Counted from the first letter of the stretch, positions 31,622 to 43,052 are shown. The stretch: DNA of 64,000 bases from Basidiobolus meristosporus CBS 931.73 (GCA_002104905.1 MCFE01000122.1:97639-161638); one strand, 5' to 3'. Made by a program: numbers and translations. Notes: a model not told the origin generated them from the sequence alone.

Positions 31622-34004
31622 CTAAAGCGTAAACGTGCACATTACCTCCACATCACGCCCGTCGAACAGAACTCCCCGGTCGCTTCCTTGGATCTTCCTC
31701 TCCAGGGCGGACCGTGCTGCCATATGCAGTTAGCGATGGCCATTCGGCGTTGCGGTCGGCACGACGTCACTTACCATCGAGAATCAATAGTCTACCCTCC
31801 TCCGTGTCCGCGGAATCGGAGCCCTCCTCATCTTCCTCAAAGTACTCTCCGATGTTGAATGCGCCCAATACGCGCCCATGGATATTAAAGAAGGTTACCA
31901 GCACCGGAAACAATATGAGGAGTGGAACCCAGTCGTTGAACTGGTGGCCTAACAAAGGAACCAAGTTGATCTTGCCCATGAACTGCCACTCGTAAGCACT
32001 TGTTGGGAAGTGACTCTGCATGCACGCCTTACCTGAGAGAAGACGGCGACTTGCTCATGAGAGATAAGATTCAGATAGTTATAGCACAGTGGGTATCTGA
32101 TGGACAAGGCAAAGAGCTATTAGGCACTGGGGATGCAACCATGAAGAAATGCAAGTTACGTCAAGCGGCAAAGATACGCGCCGAAGAACAGCAAACTGTT
32201 CTCGTTAGTGTTGTGGTTTGGGACCAGGGCGTATAGATTGAAGATCTTCAACTTGAACAGGCTGGTGTAGACACAGGTGCACATGTACGCTATGGTGAGA
32301 AACGAGATCCACTGGATCCGGTTGGGGTTAATCAATCTCGACGAAGCAGTAGTTAAGACTTGCGCCAACCTCGGAGGTGCCGTAAGCATTTCCGGCCGCT
32401 TGATAAATGATCCCAAAGATCGAGAGCACAGGTTCCTTCGACATGAATGTGATTTCAGACCAGATCAAGGAGACGCTCATGAGCGTAGCTGCGATGGCCA
32501 ATAGCCGCGAGAGCAACGGTTGCAGACGAATGTACCACCACCACACTATGTTCGATGAGTTAGTTCATGACGAAGGGATCTAGCAAGTCCCACTACGATA
32601 GTTACTGAGAATCCGCTCCAGGTCTGCGTAACGGCCGTTCGACAGGGGCTTCACCGTCGAATGAAACCTCTTGTCAGAGCTGCTCTCGTTTTCCAAGATA
32701 TCTTGCAAAAGGAACACCCGCTTGAGATGGTATCGCCATTGGCTTCATGGGAGATTGTTAGTTGCTTACCAGGCGAAATAGCCAATTACCAACCTTTCGT
32801 AGCGCTCTTTTTGTCGTGTAACTCGGATGATTTGCCGATGCAGATTGTTGAGGTATCGAAGGGTAATTTCTCTAGGAAGTCTGGCATGATTCGTTTCTAT
32901 GTTTTGGCCGCTTGATACTAGAGGGCACTGTAACGCTATAGAAATCAGCATCCAGATGAGTGCTGGAGAAGATGTTCTGGTTCTCTGCTGACCTTCTCAA
33001 TTATCTGATCCACATAGGACCTTAGCTCACTGGAGGGTCGTACTTTATAGCTAACTCTACTGACAGTCTGAAAATCGCCACAGGTAAGTGGGGGCTATCT
33101 TGGATGAGTGGCGTGAACATGGTAGACGTACTGCAACTGCCTCTTGAAGCTCGATCTCTGCATCGTATAAGTTATCTTTCAGCTCAACCGCCTTGACCTC
33201 GGCGACTCTGAGAGCCCTACGACGGTCGGCAGATCTCCACAAACCTCTTGGCACCTCAACCAGACCATGGCCCATAAATAGAATGACGAGCAGCATACCC
33301 CAAGAATTGGCAGGAGCCATGATAAAAGCGGTCAGGGTTTGTCTGAGTCCCGAGGCAAAACGAGAGGTTACTATCTTTCGGAAGTGCAAACATCAGCTCA
33401 ATCTCCCCTCCCTACTAACCTGTCATAAATCTTGCCGGCACTGATGGCGTAAATGAGGATTAACAGCCCAATGAAGCCGATCGAGCCGTAATAGATGAGG
33501 TTGGTTTTGATCGCTCCGCGGAACTTCTGTTGAAAGGTGAACCCTCCGGAGAGTACGTAATTCTGCATCAAGGGGATGGTGGCCCTAATAAAAGCGAGGG
33601 GTGAATAATCGGAGCGCGGGTCGTGTCAGTAGAGCTCAGCAGTAGGGCCCTTTACCAGGTTAGAAAGAACATGGTCCAATAAACGGTACGCCAGAGACCA
33701 ATCAATACGTTTTCCGATAGGTAGGCGTACGGGACGACACATTTCCCTTCGGGGAGGGTGCGACATAGCGTCTTTGAAAGCTCGTTTAGTGGGGTGGGGT
33801 TGGGAGGGAAAAGAACAACGGCAAAGTTACCGAAGCTATGTCCATGGGTACGAGAAATACTATAGAGAACGGGACCGTCCAGCTGAGGAAAGCGGTCCAT
33901 TTTACGTACGACGGACAGGTCTTTTGGTTTCCGTAATATGTGATTAGCGAGAAGGAGATCAGAGAGACCACTCCGAAGCAGAGTGGAACGAAGAACCAGG
34001 ACAT
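31622..34004 (-). CDS. LMBRD2: LMBR1 domain-containing membrane protein (LMBRD2-like)
   Basis: Twelve exons: 34004-33831, 33771-33656, 33584-33420, 33342-33132, 33067-32993, 32927-32790, 32720-32597, 32545-32370, 32311-32160, 32096-32033, 32015-31775, 31716-31622. All phases agree and give 576 residues. Family blocks in order are the N-terminal membrane segment with VPMDIAS, GLWRTVYW, NLIYYGSIGFIGLL, the signature NSWGMLLVILFMGHGLVEVPR, a cytosolic coiled linker, LIWSEITF, YALVPNHNTNENSLLF and PLCYNYLNLI, then an acidic tail (EEDEEGSDSADTEEG). I count about nine hydrophobic segments, as in LMBR1 proteins. In animals LMBRD2 is linked to receptor trafficking; the fungal role is unknown. The last exon could extend if GTAATG near 31642 is a donor. 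Confidence 0.88.
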
Positions 34005-34470
34005 GCTTTGTTCCCAAGGTCGTCGAGGAAATTATACAATCTAGTACGAAACGAACAGACCGGGGACTCGATAGGGAAGTCCTTTATTACCAAGGTACAG
34101 GGGTCGGGCAACAGACGAGGCGGGAGGAGCCAGGAAAGGGGATGGAAATTAGGTTTGGAGGTGCAGTTGGATTGGAGGAAAGGTGCGCAGGCCCAGTCAG
34201 CCACCGATTTTTGGGAAATTCTTCGCATCACCTGCAACAGTCACCGGTCAGCCGGCATCCCAGGGATTTTTTGGATGGCTCAAGGTCGTCGATGCGTTGG
34301 CCGCCATTTCGATGGAGATTGATCCACGAATTCCCATTCTGTTTAACCTATGCAATGTCGGTTAACGAGGAGATGACGAGTTCCAGGGTTGCCGGATTTG
34401 GGTGATTAGCACTTCGCTGGAGGGGATTCGAGGTGTACACACGTTAACCCTGCACGTCCATCAAAGCAAC
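34005..34470. promoter_or_regulatory. divergent promoter region, LMBRD2-like / twinfilin
   Basis: 466 bp between the two start codons. A few short frames are present but none shows a motif. Shared promoter use is inferred from layout. Confidence 0.4.
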
Positions 34471-36121
34471 ATGTCTAACCAGAGTGGTATTCAAGGTATT
34501 TCCCAGATGTACTTCTCAACCCCAAGATGACAACGAACGCTAACCGGAGACCACCCGGCACTCGACACCAGTATCCGAGGAGTTGTCCAGGGTCTTCACC
34601 GAGGCAATTCACTCTGGCCAACAAAGAATCATTCAAGTCTCCATCGAGAACGGTAACCCGACCTTTACGAAAGCCACCTCCCTGGCCGCCCAGCACTAAG
34701 CATACGTTTGGCATATAGAATCCTTGGAGGCCGTCAACACCGTGCCAGTCTCGGGTAGTTTCGAAGAGGGTGAGTGAGTCCGGGTCCATCGATCATTCTG
34801 TCCCCTCCTCAATATTGACCAAGTACGGAACCCTGCTGTTCCCCAGATTACTCGCAGGTCGTGCCGCTGTTAAGCGACCGTATCCCCAGCTTCATACTCT
34901 ACAGACTTGACACCCAGAGCGAGGGCGGCAACTACGAATGGCTCTACTTGAGTTACATACCCAGCGAGGCCAAGGTAAGCCCTTGGCCGCCATGCCGAGC
35001 CAGGCTTACCGAACTTTCTAACCACCCCTCCCATAGGTCAGGGATAAGATGGTGTACGCCTCCACCTCCCACACCCTTACAAACCAGCTTGGGGCCGGCC
35101 ACTTCGTCGACTCGATCTTTGGGACCGAGAAGGTACGCGCACGTATGACATTGATGGTGGTGAACAACCGTGACTAAACAACGGGAATTCTACAGGAGGA
35201 CCTTTCGTTCGACGCCTACCGGAAACACCGTGAACATCTGACCGCACCTGCCCCATTGACTCGCAAGGAGGAGGAGCTGGCCGAAGTCAAGGCAGCCGAG
35301 GTATGGACTGATCTGTGGGCTTGAAGCCGATCCAGCCAACCCGTACTCAACCCGAATCTTTCCCCAACCCAAGTCCGGATCGATCAACATCGCAAGCCGT
35401 CGCACCCACGTCTCCGGAGTGAACTTCCCCATTTCCGAGGCGGCCATCGGCGAACTAAGCAACCTGAAGGCCGGATCCACCAATTTCGTCCAACTGGTAG
35501 GGACACCCCCCTTGCTCTGCTCCAACCCACCCGCCCATCATCAGCTTGCTCACATCACTTCCCCGCCTACCTTCTAGTATGTCAACACCGCCTCCGAGAT
35601 CATCGACCTGGCTAGCTCCGAGCAGATCTCCTCGGAAGCACTCGCCTCATCCATACCCACCGATCAACCTCGGTTCACATTCTTCCTTTATCAGCATGAT
35701 TACCAAGGACAGGAAGCCAGCCCCATACGTAAGTCACCATGTCTCCCTCCGTCTCCACCCTTCCGTAGAACTGATCTTCTCTTCAGTATTCGTCTACTCC
35801 TGCCCATCCGGGTCGAACATCCGCGAACGCATGCTGTACTCCTCCTGTAGAGGCTCCCTCTTGTCGGCCGCGCAGACCGAGGCTGGCCTGGAGATCGCCA
35901 AAAAGGTAACCCGTACTCGCCCGCCCCTCAGGCTACCCTTGAAGCTCAACAACATCATCTAGTTCGAGGTGGACGATCCCGCCGAATTGACCATCCAATC
36001 CATCTACGAGGAGCTCCATCCAGAACCGGTAAGCGTGGTTCAGCCACAGGCATTCCGTAGACCTGCGGCACCCGGACGTGCCCCACCTAGCCGTGCCCGA
36101 CGCGCCCCCAGAGCCCAATGA
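34471..36121 (+). CDS. TWF1: twinfilin, actin monomer-sequestering protein with two ADF-H domains
   Basis: Ten exons: 34471-34495, 34572-34652, 34719-34769, 34847-34974, 35037-35132, 35196-35300, 35374-35496, 35578-35728, 35787-35905, 35963-36121. They join to 345 residues, normal for twinfilin. ADF-H domain 1 starts GIQVSEELSRVF and holds FILYRLDTQSEGG..YEWLYLSYIPSEAKVRDKMVYAS in segments, then SIFGTEKED. Domain 2 carries VSGVNFPISEAAI, FTFFLYQHDY, FVYSCPSGSNIRERMLYSS and LEIAKKFEVDDP. The C-terminal tail AFRRPAAPGRAPPSRARR resembles the basic capping-protein-binding tail. Twinfilin binds ADP-actin and capping protein at the cell cortex. A 21-nt GTAAG...CAG inside the last exon is too short for an intron and was kept as coding. 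Confidence 0.92.
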
Positions 36122-36412
36122 TCCCTTGGAAATGCGGCTGGATTGATCCCAAGCCCACCTCCCTCTCTCCCCTACTCTGTGGATTCACTTGGAATAGACC
36201 CACCACCACCATTTTTCCCCTTTCGAATTTCCTGTGCCAAGTATTAAACGAAATCAAGTGCATCTGATGCTTTGTTTGTTGTATGAGAAGGAATTGTTCT
36301 TGAAAAAAAATCCTCCTAGATCGGCATTTAGGATCTGGCGCGAATCACGTGATCCCCTGGGCTGGGTCTTCATGGAGATACTTGCACGGGAAGGGGCACG
36401 ATACCGCTAAAG

Positions 36413-37487
36413 ATGAAGGAACCGTGCTATGTTCCGACCGGGATCCCGGGTCTCTTACTGATAGAGGATTTCATCACGGAGGAAGAGGAGGCGGAGCTGA
36501 TGGCGGAAGTAGAGCGGGGGGAATGGTCTGGTCAAGGTAGCGGGTATGTGATAGGTTGAGAATTGAAAGAGGAGGGGGGGGGGGGAAGGAGGAAGTTCTT
36601 TGTCAAGTTGGCTGGCGGGCTCACCGTTTCTTTTGTACACCTCTAGACCCAATCCAGAGATGAAAAGGAGGACCCAGCACTACGGCTACGTGTTCAGCTA
36701 TCGATACAGGTAAGATCTCGGCGGGGTTCTTTTCTTGGAGGTGGAACTCGTCACGCTTGGTCTAACCCCACCGCTCCCTTTACCATACCCTAACCTTTGT
36801 TGTTTTGGCCGGCGTACGTAGAAGGGTCATGTCCAAGTTGGGCCCGTTGCCAGAACACGTCCAAGTGGTGGTGAAGAGGATGTTGGACCTCGGGGTTTTG
36901 GCCCTACCCCCTAACAGCTGTATAGTGAACGAATACCAACCAGGTCAAGGTACGGTCGCAACCAGCAAGACTCTTCTTTGCCCCCTTACTAAGGGACCCT
37001 TCTTGGTTTAGGGATCATGCCCCATATAGGTACCACCTGCACGCACTGACTTTCCTGGCACCTCTCTTGAACTGGATATTCACCTTGGTTCGCTTGCTTT
37101 AGACGCGCCCACCATCTTTGGTCCGAAGATCATCTCCCTTTCTTTGTTATCCCCCTGTCTGATGACGTTCGAGCAGGTGAAGACCCGGGAGAAGCACGAC
37201 GTGCTATTGCGTAAGTGGACCGCTGTGGTCACCTTTTGCCCCCCCCCGGCCTGGCCTACTAACCCAGCTAGATGTCAACAGGGCCGCGCTCCCTGGTGGT
37301 CATGACGGAGGCCTCCCGGTTCGACTACAAACATTCGATCTCCAAGGAGCTTGTGGAGCGATTCAAGAAGCTGACTATCGAACGAGGTAGACGGGTCTCC
37401 CTCACCTTTCGCACCATCCTATCTTGGGATGGAAAGGATTCAAGCCCAGATCCACCCACGCTAGACTCGCCCCACAAGTGCAGTTGA
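36413..37487 (+). CDS. ALKBH8-like 2-oxoglutarate/Fe(II) dioxygenase (AlkB family)
   Basis: Six exons: 36413-36543, 36647-36709, 36822-36949, 37012-37029, 37103-37210, 37282-37487, giving 217 residues. Exon 4 is only 18 nt and encodes the start of the metal site. Motifs are GLLLIEDFITEEEE, QHYGYVFSYRYR, NEYQPGQGIMPHID with the HxD iron ligands (His112, Asp114), the third ligand in FDYKHSI (His167), and the 2-oxoglutarate arginine motif R187-x5-R193. The resemblance to ALKBH8 (GQGIPPHID, RRSLLVMTGE) is closer than to ALKBH6. There is no methyltransferase or RRM domain, so it would be a stand-alone oxygenase, perhaps on tRNA wobble uridines. The substrate is inferred. The gene is tandem with twinfilin, 291 bp apart. 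Confidence 0.87.
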
Positions 37488-37708
37488 CCAAGATTTCCCG
37501 TGCGCCGGATCCTGATGCATGTACTGCCAAGGGACAAACAATTCATTGGCATGGAGCCGAACCCGATTCATTCATTGTTGATTAGATTATGTTTGTTGAC
37601 ATCATGTTGGTGTCGATGCAATGCCCATCGATCTAGGAATAAACATCATCTTTACTTGTATGATTCCCTTTAAAATCAGCCAACTGGCCGGTGGGGAGGG
37701 CCCTGACC

Positions 37709-38176
37709 ATGAGATTCCTTCCTAGTTTACCGCTTTTGTTGGTCCTGTTGGTAGCCTTGGGTGGGATAGCAAGCTCACATCGACTGGTAAGAAGAGATCC
37801 GGGAATGAGTTTGGATGCTAAGGCGCCACCGACGTGCGGAGCAGGGGACATGGGTGAGGCGGAAAGTGGGGTGAGCGCCTACGGCAAGATCTCTTCGGAG
37901 GGAGAGGCGTTCACACGTTGCTGCGACCAGCATTTACGGTGCTACTGCACTTGCGATGGGAACATCAGTAAGCAGATGTGCGATGAAACCTTTCGCCAAT
38001 GCCTTCAGCGTGGCTGCATAGACAAGCTGGACAACAAGGGCCATTTCGAAATGCGGAGGTGTAGCACCGGTTGGTCTTGGAGCGGGCCAGGCATGGTGAA
38101 TTCCCAGGTCGCGAATTCGGTCGAGTTCTCATGCGAGCGCTACGACGAGGTCCAGGCCACCTGCTGCTCCCCATGA
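37709..38176 (+). CDS. secreted phospholipase A2-like protein lacking the calcium aspartate
   Basis: Single exon, 155 residues; the ATG at 37709 begins a clear signal peptide (MRFLPSLPLLLVLLVALGG). The mature part has 14 cysteines and the PLA2 core CCxxHxxC (RCCDQHLRCYCTC) followed by CDETFRQCLQRGC, the helix pattern of group XII-like PLA2. The residue after the active-site histidine is Leu where active enzymes have Asp (the calcium ligand), and no glycine-rich calcium loop is seen upstream. It may therefore be a catalytically weak or binding-only homolog, as proposed for some PLA2-like proteins. The assignment rests on cysteine spacing. The gene is convergent with MOB4. Confidence 0.7.
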   Translation: MRFLPSLPLLLVLLVALGGIASSHRLVRRDPGMSLDAKAPPTCGAGDMGEAESGVSAYGKISSEGEAFTRCCDQHLRCYCTCDGNISKQMCDETFRQCLQRGCIDKLDNKGHFEMRRCSTGWSWSGPGMVNSQVANSVEFSCERYDEVQATCCSP

Positions 38177-38282
38177 AAGACATACTCGGGATCCCCCAGT
38201 GTAAAATCCACTTTTCTGTAGAATAAATCGCACGGATATTTATCGGATACATTTACAGTCTGTTCTACTTCTAACGGGCAGT

Positions 38283-39329
38283 TTATTGGCGATGGAGGGA
38301 AAGAAGATCTCTGTTGTGCACCGCCATACATGCTGCGACGATGTCTGGTCTGGGAAAGAGTAGCATTTTCTTGGGGATTAGATCGAATCGGTCTGAGAGC
38401 GCCATAAGCCGGGCATATAGTGACCTCTCTCCCTAATATGCCAGCATCGCTTTAGTGCCCACCCAGGTAGCATTGTGCATAGACAACCATCCCCACGTAC
38501 CTCAAACTTGTAGAATATACTGGCGTGTTCTGACCAAGCGTGGCCTAGAATGCAATAAAGGCGAAAGGCAATCCCGCGAAAGTATTTCTGATACTTCTCC
38601 TTCACATAGACCCTGACGAAACATTGCTTAGGAACAGCTGTTAGGAGAAGAGTTGCATGAAGGCTACCTGCTTGGGAAATGCTTGTCGCTGTTAAGCAGC
38701 GCTGTGACCCGATCAAGGTTGTGGACTGCATAATTCATCGGACAGCACTTTACACTACAACCATGAGACACGTGTGTGGACACAATCGAACTCTATCGAA
38801 AGATACTCGCCTCTTGCGGGGTAGAATGAGCACCGCAGAAAACCACCGATTCCTCTATATACATATATATGCAATTACCATCCACACACTCCTCTTGGAG
38901 TAGCACAAGCAGATAATTCATTTCCAGGCATATCTGTCTAGATTGAAGAGAGTTGAGCCTCTTTGGGACTTCCGGGGCAGGGTTTTCCGGGATTTACCTA
39001 AAATGCTCGTACTCCCATACATATGGGCTCTGTTTCTCCGGGACCTCCATCAGCTTGTTGATATTGGTAGGCTCGTCACGAACCAGCAGCTGCAGATACT
39101 CTTGACAGGCGAACATCGGATCAAGCTCGGAAAACTTGGGCGCCTTCCACTTGTAAGCATCCTAGTACAGATAGTCGGGGGATATTAGTCGGTCACGTCT
39201 GGAAACGGTGTCCGTCCGAAGCAACGTATACGCACACAACACTCATATTACCTTGAACTTCGTTCCTGGGCGATTTCGGCGCAGGGGTGGAGCATCCGTG
39301 TCTTCTTTCTTGCATTTCTTGTTCTCCAT
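38283..39329 (-). CDS. MOB4: MOB4/phocein-family kinase adaptor (STRIPAK subunit)
   Basis: Six exons: 39329-39252, 39161-38998, 38937-38818, 38754-38668, 38612-38501, 38432-38283, giving 236 residues. The start has PPLRRNRPGTKF, shared with MOB4. Then come DPMFACQEYLQLLVRDEPTN, VWEYEHFRQICLEMN, FCGAHSTP and CCPMNYAVHNLD with the zinc cysteines and histidine. LLNSDKHFPSRV, a MOB helix block (FRGIAFRLYCILGHAWSEHA) and FDLIPKKMLLFP follow. MOB4 links STRIPAK phosphatase/kinase complexes. Intron 3 (38817-38755) starts with GC, not GT: the flanks ACCCC|GCAAGA...TTGTAG are the only choice that keeps the family frame and length. It is divergent from RPS0. Confidence 0.88.
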
Positions 39330-39745
39330 GACACGACTGGCTGTATGTTCTGCTTGGAAAAACGGGGGTTTCTATGGGCTCAGCAAAGCAGGTCAGGACG
39401 TGGTTGTGCCCGTGAATGTCACCGATGCCACATAAACCAGTCCCCCACTGGGAGATCACATGACGTCACAACCATGACTGTGGATCAGACGAGAGAAAAG
39501 GGAGATTGTTTACCCAATGAGAACGACGGGCAGCGATTTTTTTTTTGCGGCCCTTTTGTGTAGTCGGGGGTGGAAATGGGTGGAGGGCCGATCGCGGTGG
39601 ATATTTGAGCGGATTCGGGTGGCTAGTTCTGTCTTTCCTTTCTACACCGCAGAACTTGGACCATTATGTAAGTATCATCGGATGGCCTGATGCCATCCAT
39701 CCACTACCCGATGAACGTCGATTAACATTTTCGCTTCCAGTCAAG
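39330..39745 (+). promoter_or_regulatory. RPS0 upstream region with a 5'-UTR intron
   Basis: 416 bp between the divergent MOB4 and RPS0 starts. It contains a T-run at 39538-39547 and a probable 5'-UTR intron, GT at 39668 (GTAAGTATC) to AG at 39740 (TTCGCTTCCAG), ending five bases before the RPS0 ATG. Leader introns are common in ribosomal protein genes. Confidence 0.6.
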
Positions 39746-40558
39746 ATGTCTCGCTTGCCTGCCGCCCTTAACGCTACCGAAGAGGATATCCAACTCCTCC
39801 TCTCCGCCCAAGCCCACATTGGTACCAAGAACTGCGAGGTTGCCATGCAACCTTATATCTGGAAGCGTCGTGCCGACGGTATCAACATCATCAATGTTGG
39901 TAAGACCTGGGAGAAGCTTGTCCTTGCTGCCCGTATCATTGCCACCATCGAGAACCCCGCCGATGTTGTTATCATCTCTGCTCGTCCCTATGGTCAACGT
40001 GCTGCTTTGAAGTTCGCTTCTTACACCGGTGCCCAAGCCATCTCTGGCCGTTTCACCCCTGGTACCTTCACCAACTACAACACCCGTGCCTTCAAGGAGC
40101 CCCGTTTGATCATTGTTACTGATCCCCGTACCGATCATCAAGCCATCACTGAGGCTTCCTATGTCAACATCCCAGTCATCGCCCTTTGCGATACTGATGC
40201 TCCTTTGAAGCACGTTGACTGTGCCATCCCCGTCAACAACAAGGGTAAGCACTCCATTGGTTTGGCCTTCTGGATGTTGGCTCGTGAGGTCCTCCGTCTC
40301 CGCGGTACCCTTACCCGTGACGCCGCCTGGGACGTCATGGTTGATATGTTCTTCTACCGTGACCCCGAAGAGGCTGAGAAGGAAGCCGCTGAGGCCGCCG
40401 AGAAGGAAGGTAACTGGGAAGCTCCCGCTGAAACCGCCGACTGGGATGTTGCCGGTGATGCCACCGCCGTTGCTGCCGTCGCCGCCGCTGACTGGAGCGC
40501 CGAGCCCTCTGACTGGACTTCCGAGACTCCTGCCGGTCAATCTTCCTGGGATGCTTAA
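39746..40558 (+). CDS. RPS0: 40S ribosomal protein S0/SA (uS2, laminin-receptor homolog)
   Basis: A single coding exon of 270 residues starting [20 protein letters not shown]. It has the uS2 blocks [73 protein letters not shown] and [18 protein letters not shown]. The C-terminal tail carries W-containing acidic repeats ([19 protein letters not shown]) like those in other RPSA tails. uS2 sits on the small-subunit head near the mRNA exit and is needed for 18S maturation. Codon use is strongly biased (GGT/GCC/CGT, AAG), unlike neighbours, as expected for high expression. It is convergent with the RPL27 gene. Confidence 0.97.
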   Translation: MSRLPAALNATEEDIQLLLSAQAHIGTKNCEVAMQPYIWKRRADGINIINVGKTWEKLVLAARIIATIENPADVVIISARPYGQRAALKFASYTGAQAISGRFTPGTFTNYNTRAFKEPRLIIVTDPRTDHQAITEASYVNIPVIALCDTDAPLKHVDCAIPVNNKGKHSIGLAFWMLAREVLRLRGTLTRDAAWDVMVDMFFYRDPEEAEKEAAEAAEKEGNWEAPAETADWDVAGDATAVAAVAAADWSAEPSDWTSETPAGQSSWDA

Positions 40559-40980
40559 GTATCTTATAGAATTCTATAAGATTAGAACTTGCTCGCTACT
40601 GAAACCCCTTGTATTCAGAAAGCATTCCCTTTTGATATAAAATAAAGACGCATAATTGTTCATCACTTGGTGCTAACAATACTCGAATGAAGATGGCTTA
40701 CAATCACCCGAAGTATGTATTAATTATGGGAATTCATGTGAATGACATATCCACTTGTCTTAAATACGCTAATTCCTGTTTCGAATCCCTTTTGTTGATG
40801 GTGTAGCCCATTCAATCATGTGGGTTAAGTCTCTGGAGGTGATGCGTTAGTGTGATGCGTTCCTCAGGACCTCAATCTTAGCGAAATCTCATATAGAACA
40901 AAGTCCAATACATTTTATTGATTTGAAATATGTAGAAAATGTATTAAGGTGGTGGTTAAGGTAGAAAGATTCCGAGCAAT
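40559..40980. other. 3' intergenic region between RPS0 and RPL27
   Basis: 422 bp between convergent stops. It contains TGATATAAAATAAAG about 75 bp after the RPS0 stop, a poly(A)-like signal. No gene seen. Confidence 0.5.
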
Positions 40981-41468
40981 TTAGAATCTAAGCTTGGTGA
41001 AGAACCACTTGTTCTTGCCGGTGACATAGCGTTCCTCGAAGATCTTCTTGACGTTCTTCTTGGCGGCGTTTCTTTGGGTGGGTTCGGCGAAAGATTCGGA
41101 AGTAACGGCCTTCTTGAGCTCTTCGAGTTCAAGTCCATAACGGGTAGGCATGATGTGGTTGTAGTTGACAACCTTGACGAAAGGCTTGACCTTGGAGCGC
41201 TTGGAGATACGCTTCTTGCCCATGGACTTGTTGACCTTCAATGGGTATCTCTCAACCCCGGCAACAATGGCGTGACCATAGGGACGTTCCTTGGTGCCCT
41301 CATCGAAGTTCTTGATGACGACGACCTTTTTACCGGCGTAACGACCTTGGAGAATGATAGCGACCTACAGAAGACATAGATATGAGTCCACTTTGTTCGC
41401 GACGAGGATGGATGTATGGCGATCATGGTTCGAATAAAACTGACCTTGCCAGGCTTGATGAACTTCAT
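40981..41468 (-). CDS. RPL27: 60S ribosomal protein L27 (eL27)
   Basis: Two exons, 41468-41445 (MKFIKPGK) and 41364-40981, encode 135 residues. The first intron follows codon 8, a typical position for a ribosomal protein gene. Family blocks are [64 protein letters not shown] (in part), PTRY and [20 protein letters not shown] with the terminal LRF. eL27 is a surface protein of the large subunit. Its upstream region is shared with the histidine phosphatase gene. Confidence 0.97.
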
Positions 41469-42035
41469 TGTGTAAGGAGTAAGAGAAGGAAGAAAGAAAG
41501 TGGGAACTCGGCTGGGTCAAAAGGAATTCCGATCTCCGCCAGGATCAGCCTGCCACCCATCCAGCCAAAACGAAAATCAAAAAGAAAAAAATCTTTTTTT
41601 CCGAGATTCCATTATCCTCGCTTAATTCCCACTCCATCCTTGTACATTAGTCGATCATAGAACCATGGCTCGATTGTTTTAGCAGCGGCTAATAAAAAGG
41701 CTGGTGTTTAAGCAGCAGCTAATGAAAAAGTTGATTTAACTTATCTACATGGTGCATTGCATTTTATTTCCAAGCGGTTGATTGGCCTACAGAAACCAGG
41801 AAAAGTAAACAAGTGTTCATGAGCAGATCTATTGAATTGGGTGGATTCTGGGCTTAGTTTGCTCATAACTCCCTGATGATACGCAATAACTTCATCTTAT
41901 GATCTCACAGCTGGATGCTAACCAAGCATACAAATATCCAGCCAAATAACCCCACAGTCGTCACTCTCTTTGGTCCCGCACTCCCTAGATTCTTTTGTGG
42001 CTGTCCATCACCTCTATTCCACGCAGCAACCGAAC
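41469..42035. promoter_or_regulatory. divergent promoter region, RPL27 / histidine phosphatase
   Basis: 567 bp. Two copies of AGCAGC(A/G)GCTAAT(A/G)AAAA at about 41683 and 41711 form a short direct repeat. No gene seen. Confidence 0.4.
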
Positions 42036-43052
42036 ATGGCTCCTATCGCAACTCTATACCTTTGTCGCCACGGGGAAACCGATCTGAATCGAAAGCTAGT
42101 GCTTCAAGGCCGTGGTGTGAATGCTCCCCTGAATCAGATCGGGCGTCAGCAAGCAGCCCTCCTAGGCGAGTGGTTTAAGGACATTCAAGTGGATGTTTTA
42201 TGCGCTTCCACTCTGATGGTAAGTGAGGTAGCAAAGTGTCTTCCTTCGATGGCTGGACTATTCACCCGCGTTCCATAGCGAGCTCAACAGACAGCTGCTG
42301 AAATCCGTAAGCAACACCCGGACGCTCAGTACAAGGTATGTCGGACAAAAACAAACCACCGGTCGCACGCCTCGCTCCTATCTGACCTTTGTTGACCAAC
42401 AATAGGAATATCCAGGGATCTGCGAGCTTGATTTCGGTAAGCGAGAGGGCTACGAGTTTGATGAATCGTTGGATGCGTTGCTCGACAAATGGAACCTTGA
42501 TAAAGACTTTGATGGCAAGTCCGGTATTTTCAAACGGCTGGTGGCTACCGTTCTTTAGTAACCTTTCCCGTTTCGAATCTTCCAATACTATAGCCAAATT
42601 CGAGGGCGGCGAATCTCCACGCGATGTAGAGAATCGAGCCCTCCCTACCATCGCGAAGATCATCGAAAGTGTTCCAGAAGGTGTCTCACAACCTGGAGTT
42701 GTCGCAGTCAGTAAGTAAAGGCAAGTAATGACCTTAGCCTGGGCGCAACATTGACGGGTGATTTCTAGTCCACGGAAGACTCCTTCGTATTCTTCTCTCC
42801 AGTATTCTCTGCGGGAACCTTCATGAGATGCCAGCCTTTTCACACAGCAACACCTGCGTAAACGTGATCCATGTATATCGAGCTGATGATGCTGAACTTC
42901 AGACCATCGATAACCACGAGTACCAGCAACAGGATCCGAAGCTCCGCGCCAACTACCCCGAGTCACCACAGCGGAAACTGCTGGACATGTATCGCTTTGT
43001 TCCAGTCAAGTTGAATTCCACCGAGCATCTGAAGGGATTCGAAGTTCTATAG
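42036..43052 (+). CDS. histidine phosphatase superfamily (phosphoglycerate mutase-like) protein
   Basis: Five exons: 42036-42218, 42279-42335, 42406-42523, 42594-42710, 42769-43052, giving 252 residues. The phosphohistidine motif is LYLCRHGETDLN (His12). Others are LNQIGRQQAALLGEW, SRAQQTA-like (STLMRAQQTAAEIR), YPGICELDFGKREG, GGESPRDVENRALP and the second catalytic histidine in VAVIHGRLLRILLSS (His160), where many members read SHG. This fits small acid phosphatase/PGAM-type enzymes; substrate unknown. The exon 3 end is ambiguous: a GT donor at 42524 or a GC donor at 42515 (GATG|GCAAGT) both keep the frame and differ by three residues. Confidence 0.87.

Noticed and set aside
34008-34405. Open frames on the plus strand between LMBRD2-like and twinfilin genes
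   Set aside because: They overlap one another, lack homology and lie in a divergent promoter region.
36023-36043. 21-nt GTAAGC...CAG segment as an intron at the end of twinfilin
   Set aside because: Too short to splice, and reading through keeps the frame and the family's basic tail.
39722-40540. 272-codon open frame antisense to RPS0
   Set aside because: Shadow of the strongly codon-biased RPS0 exon; glycine/threonine-rich with no motif.
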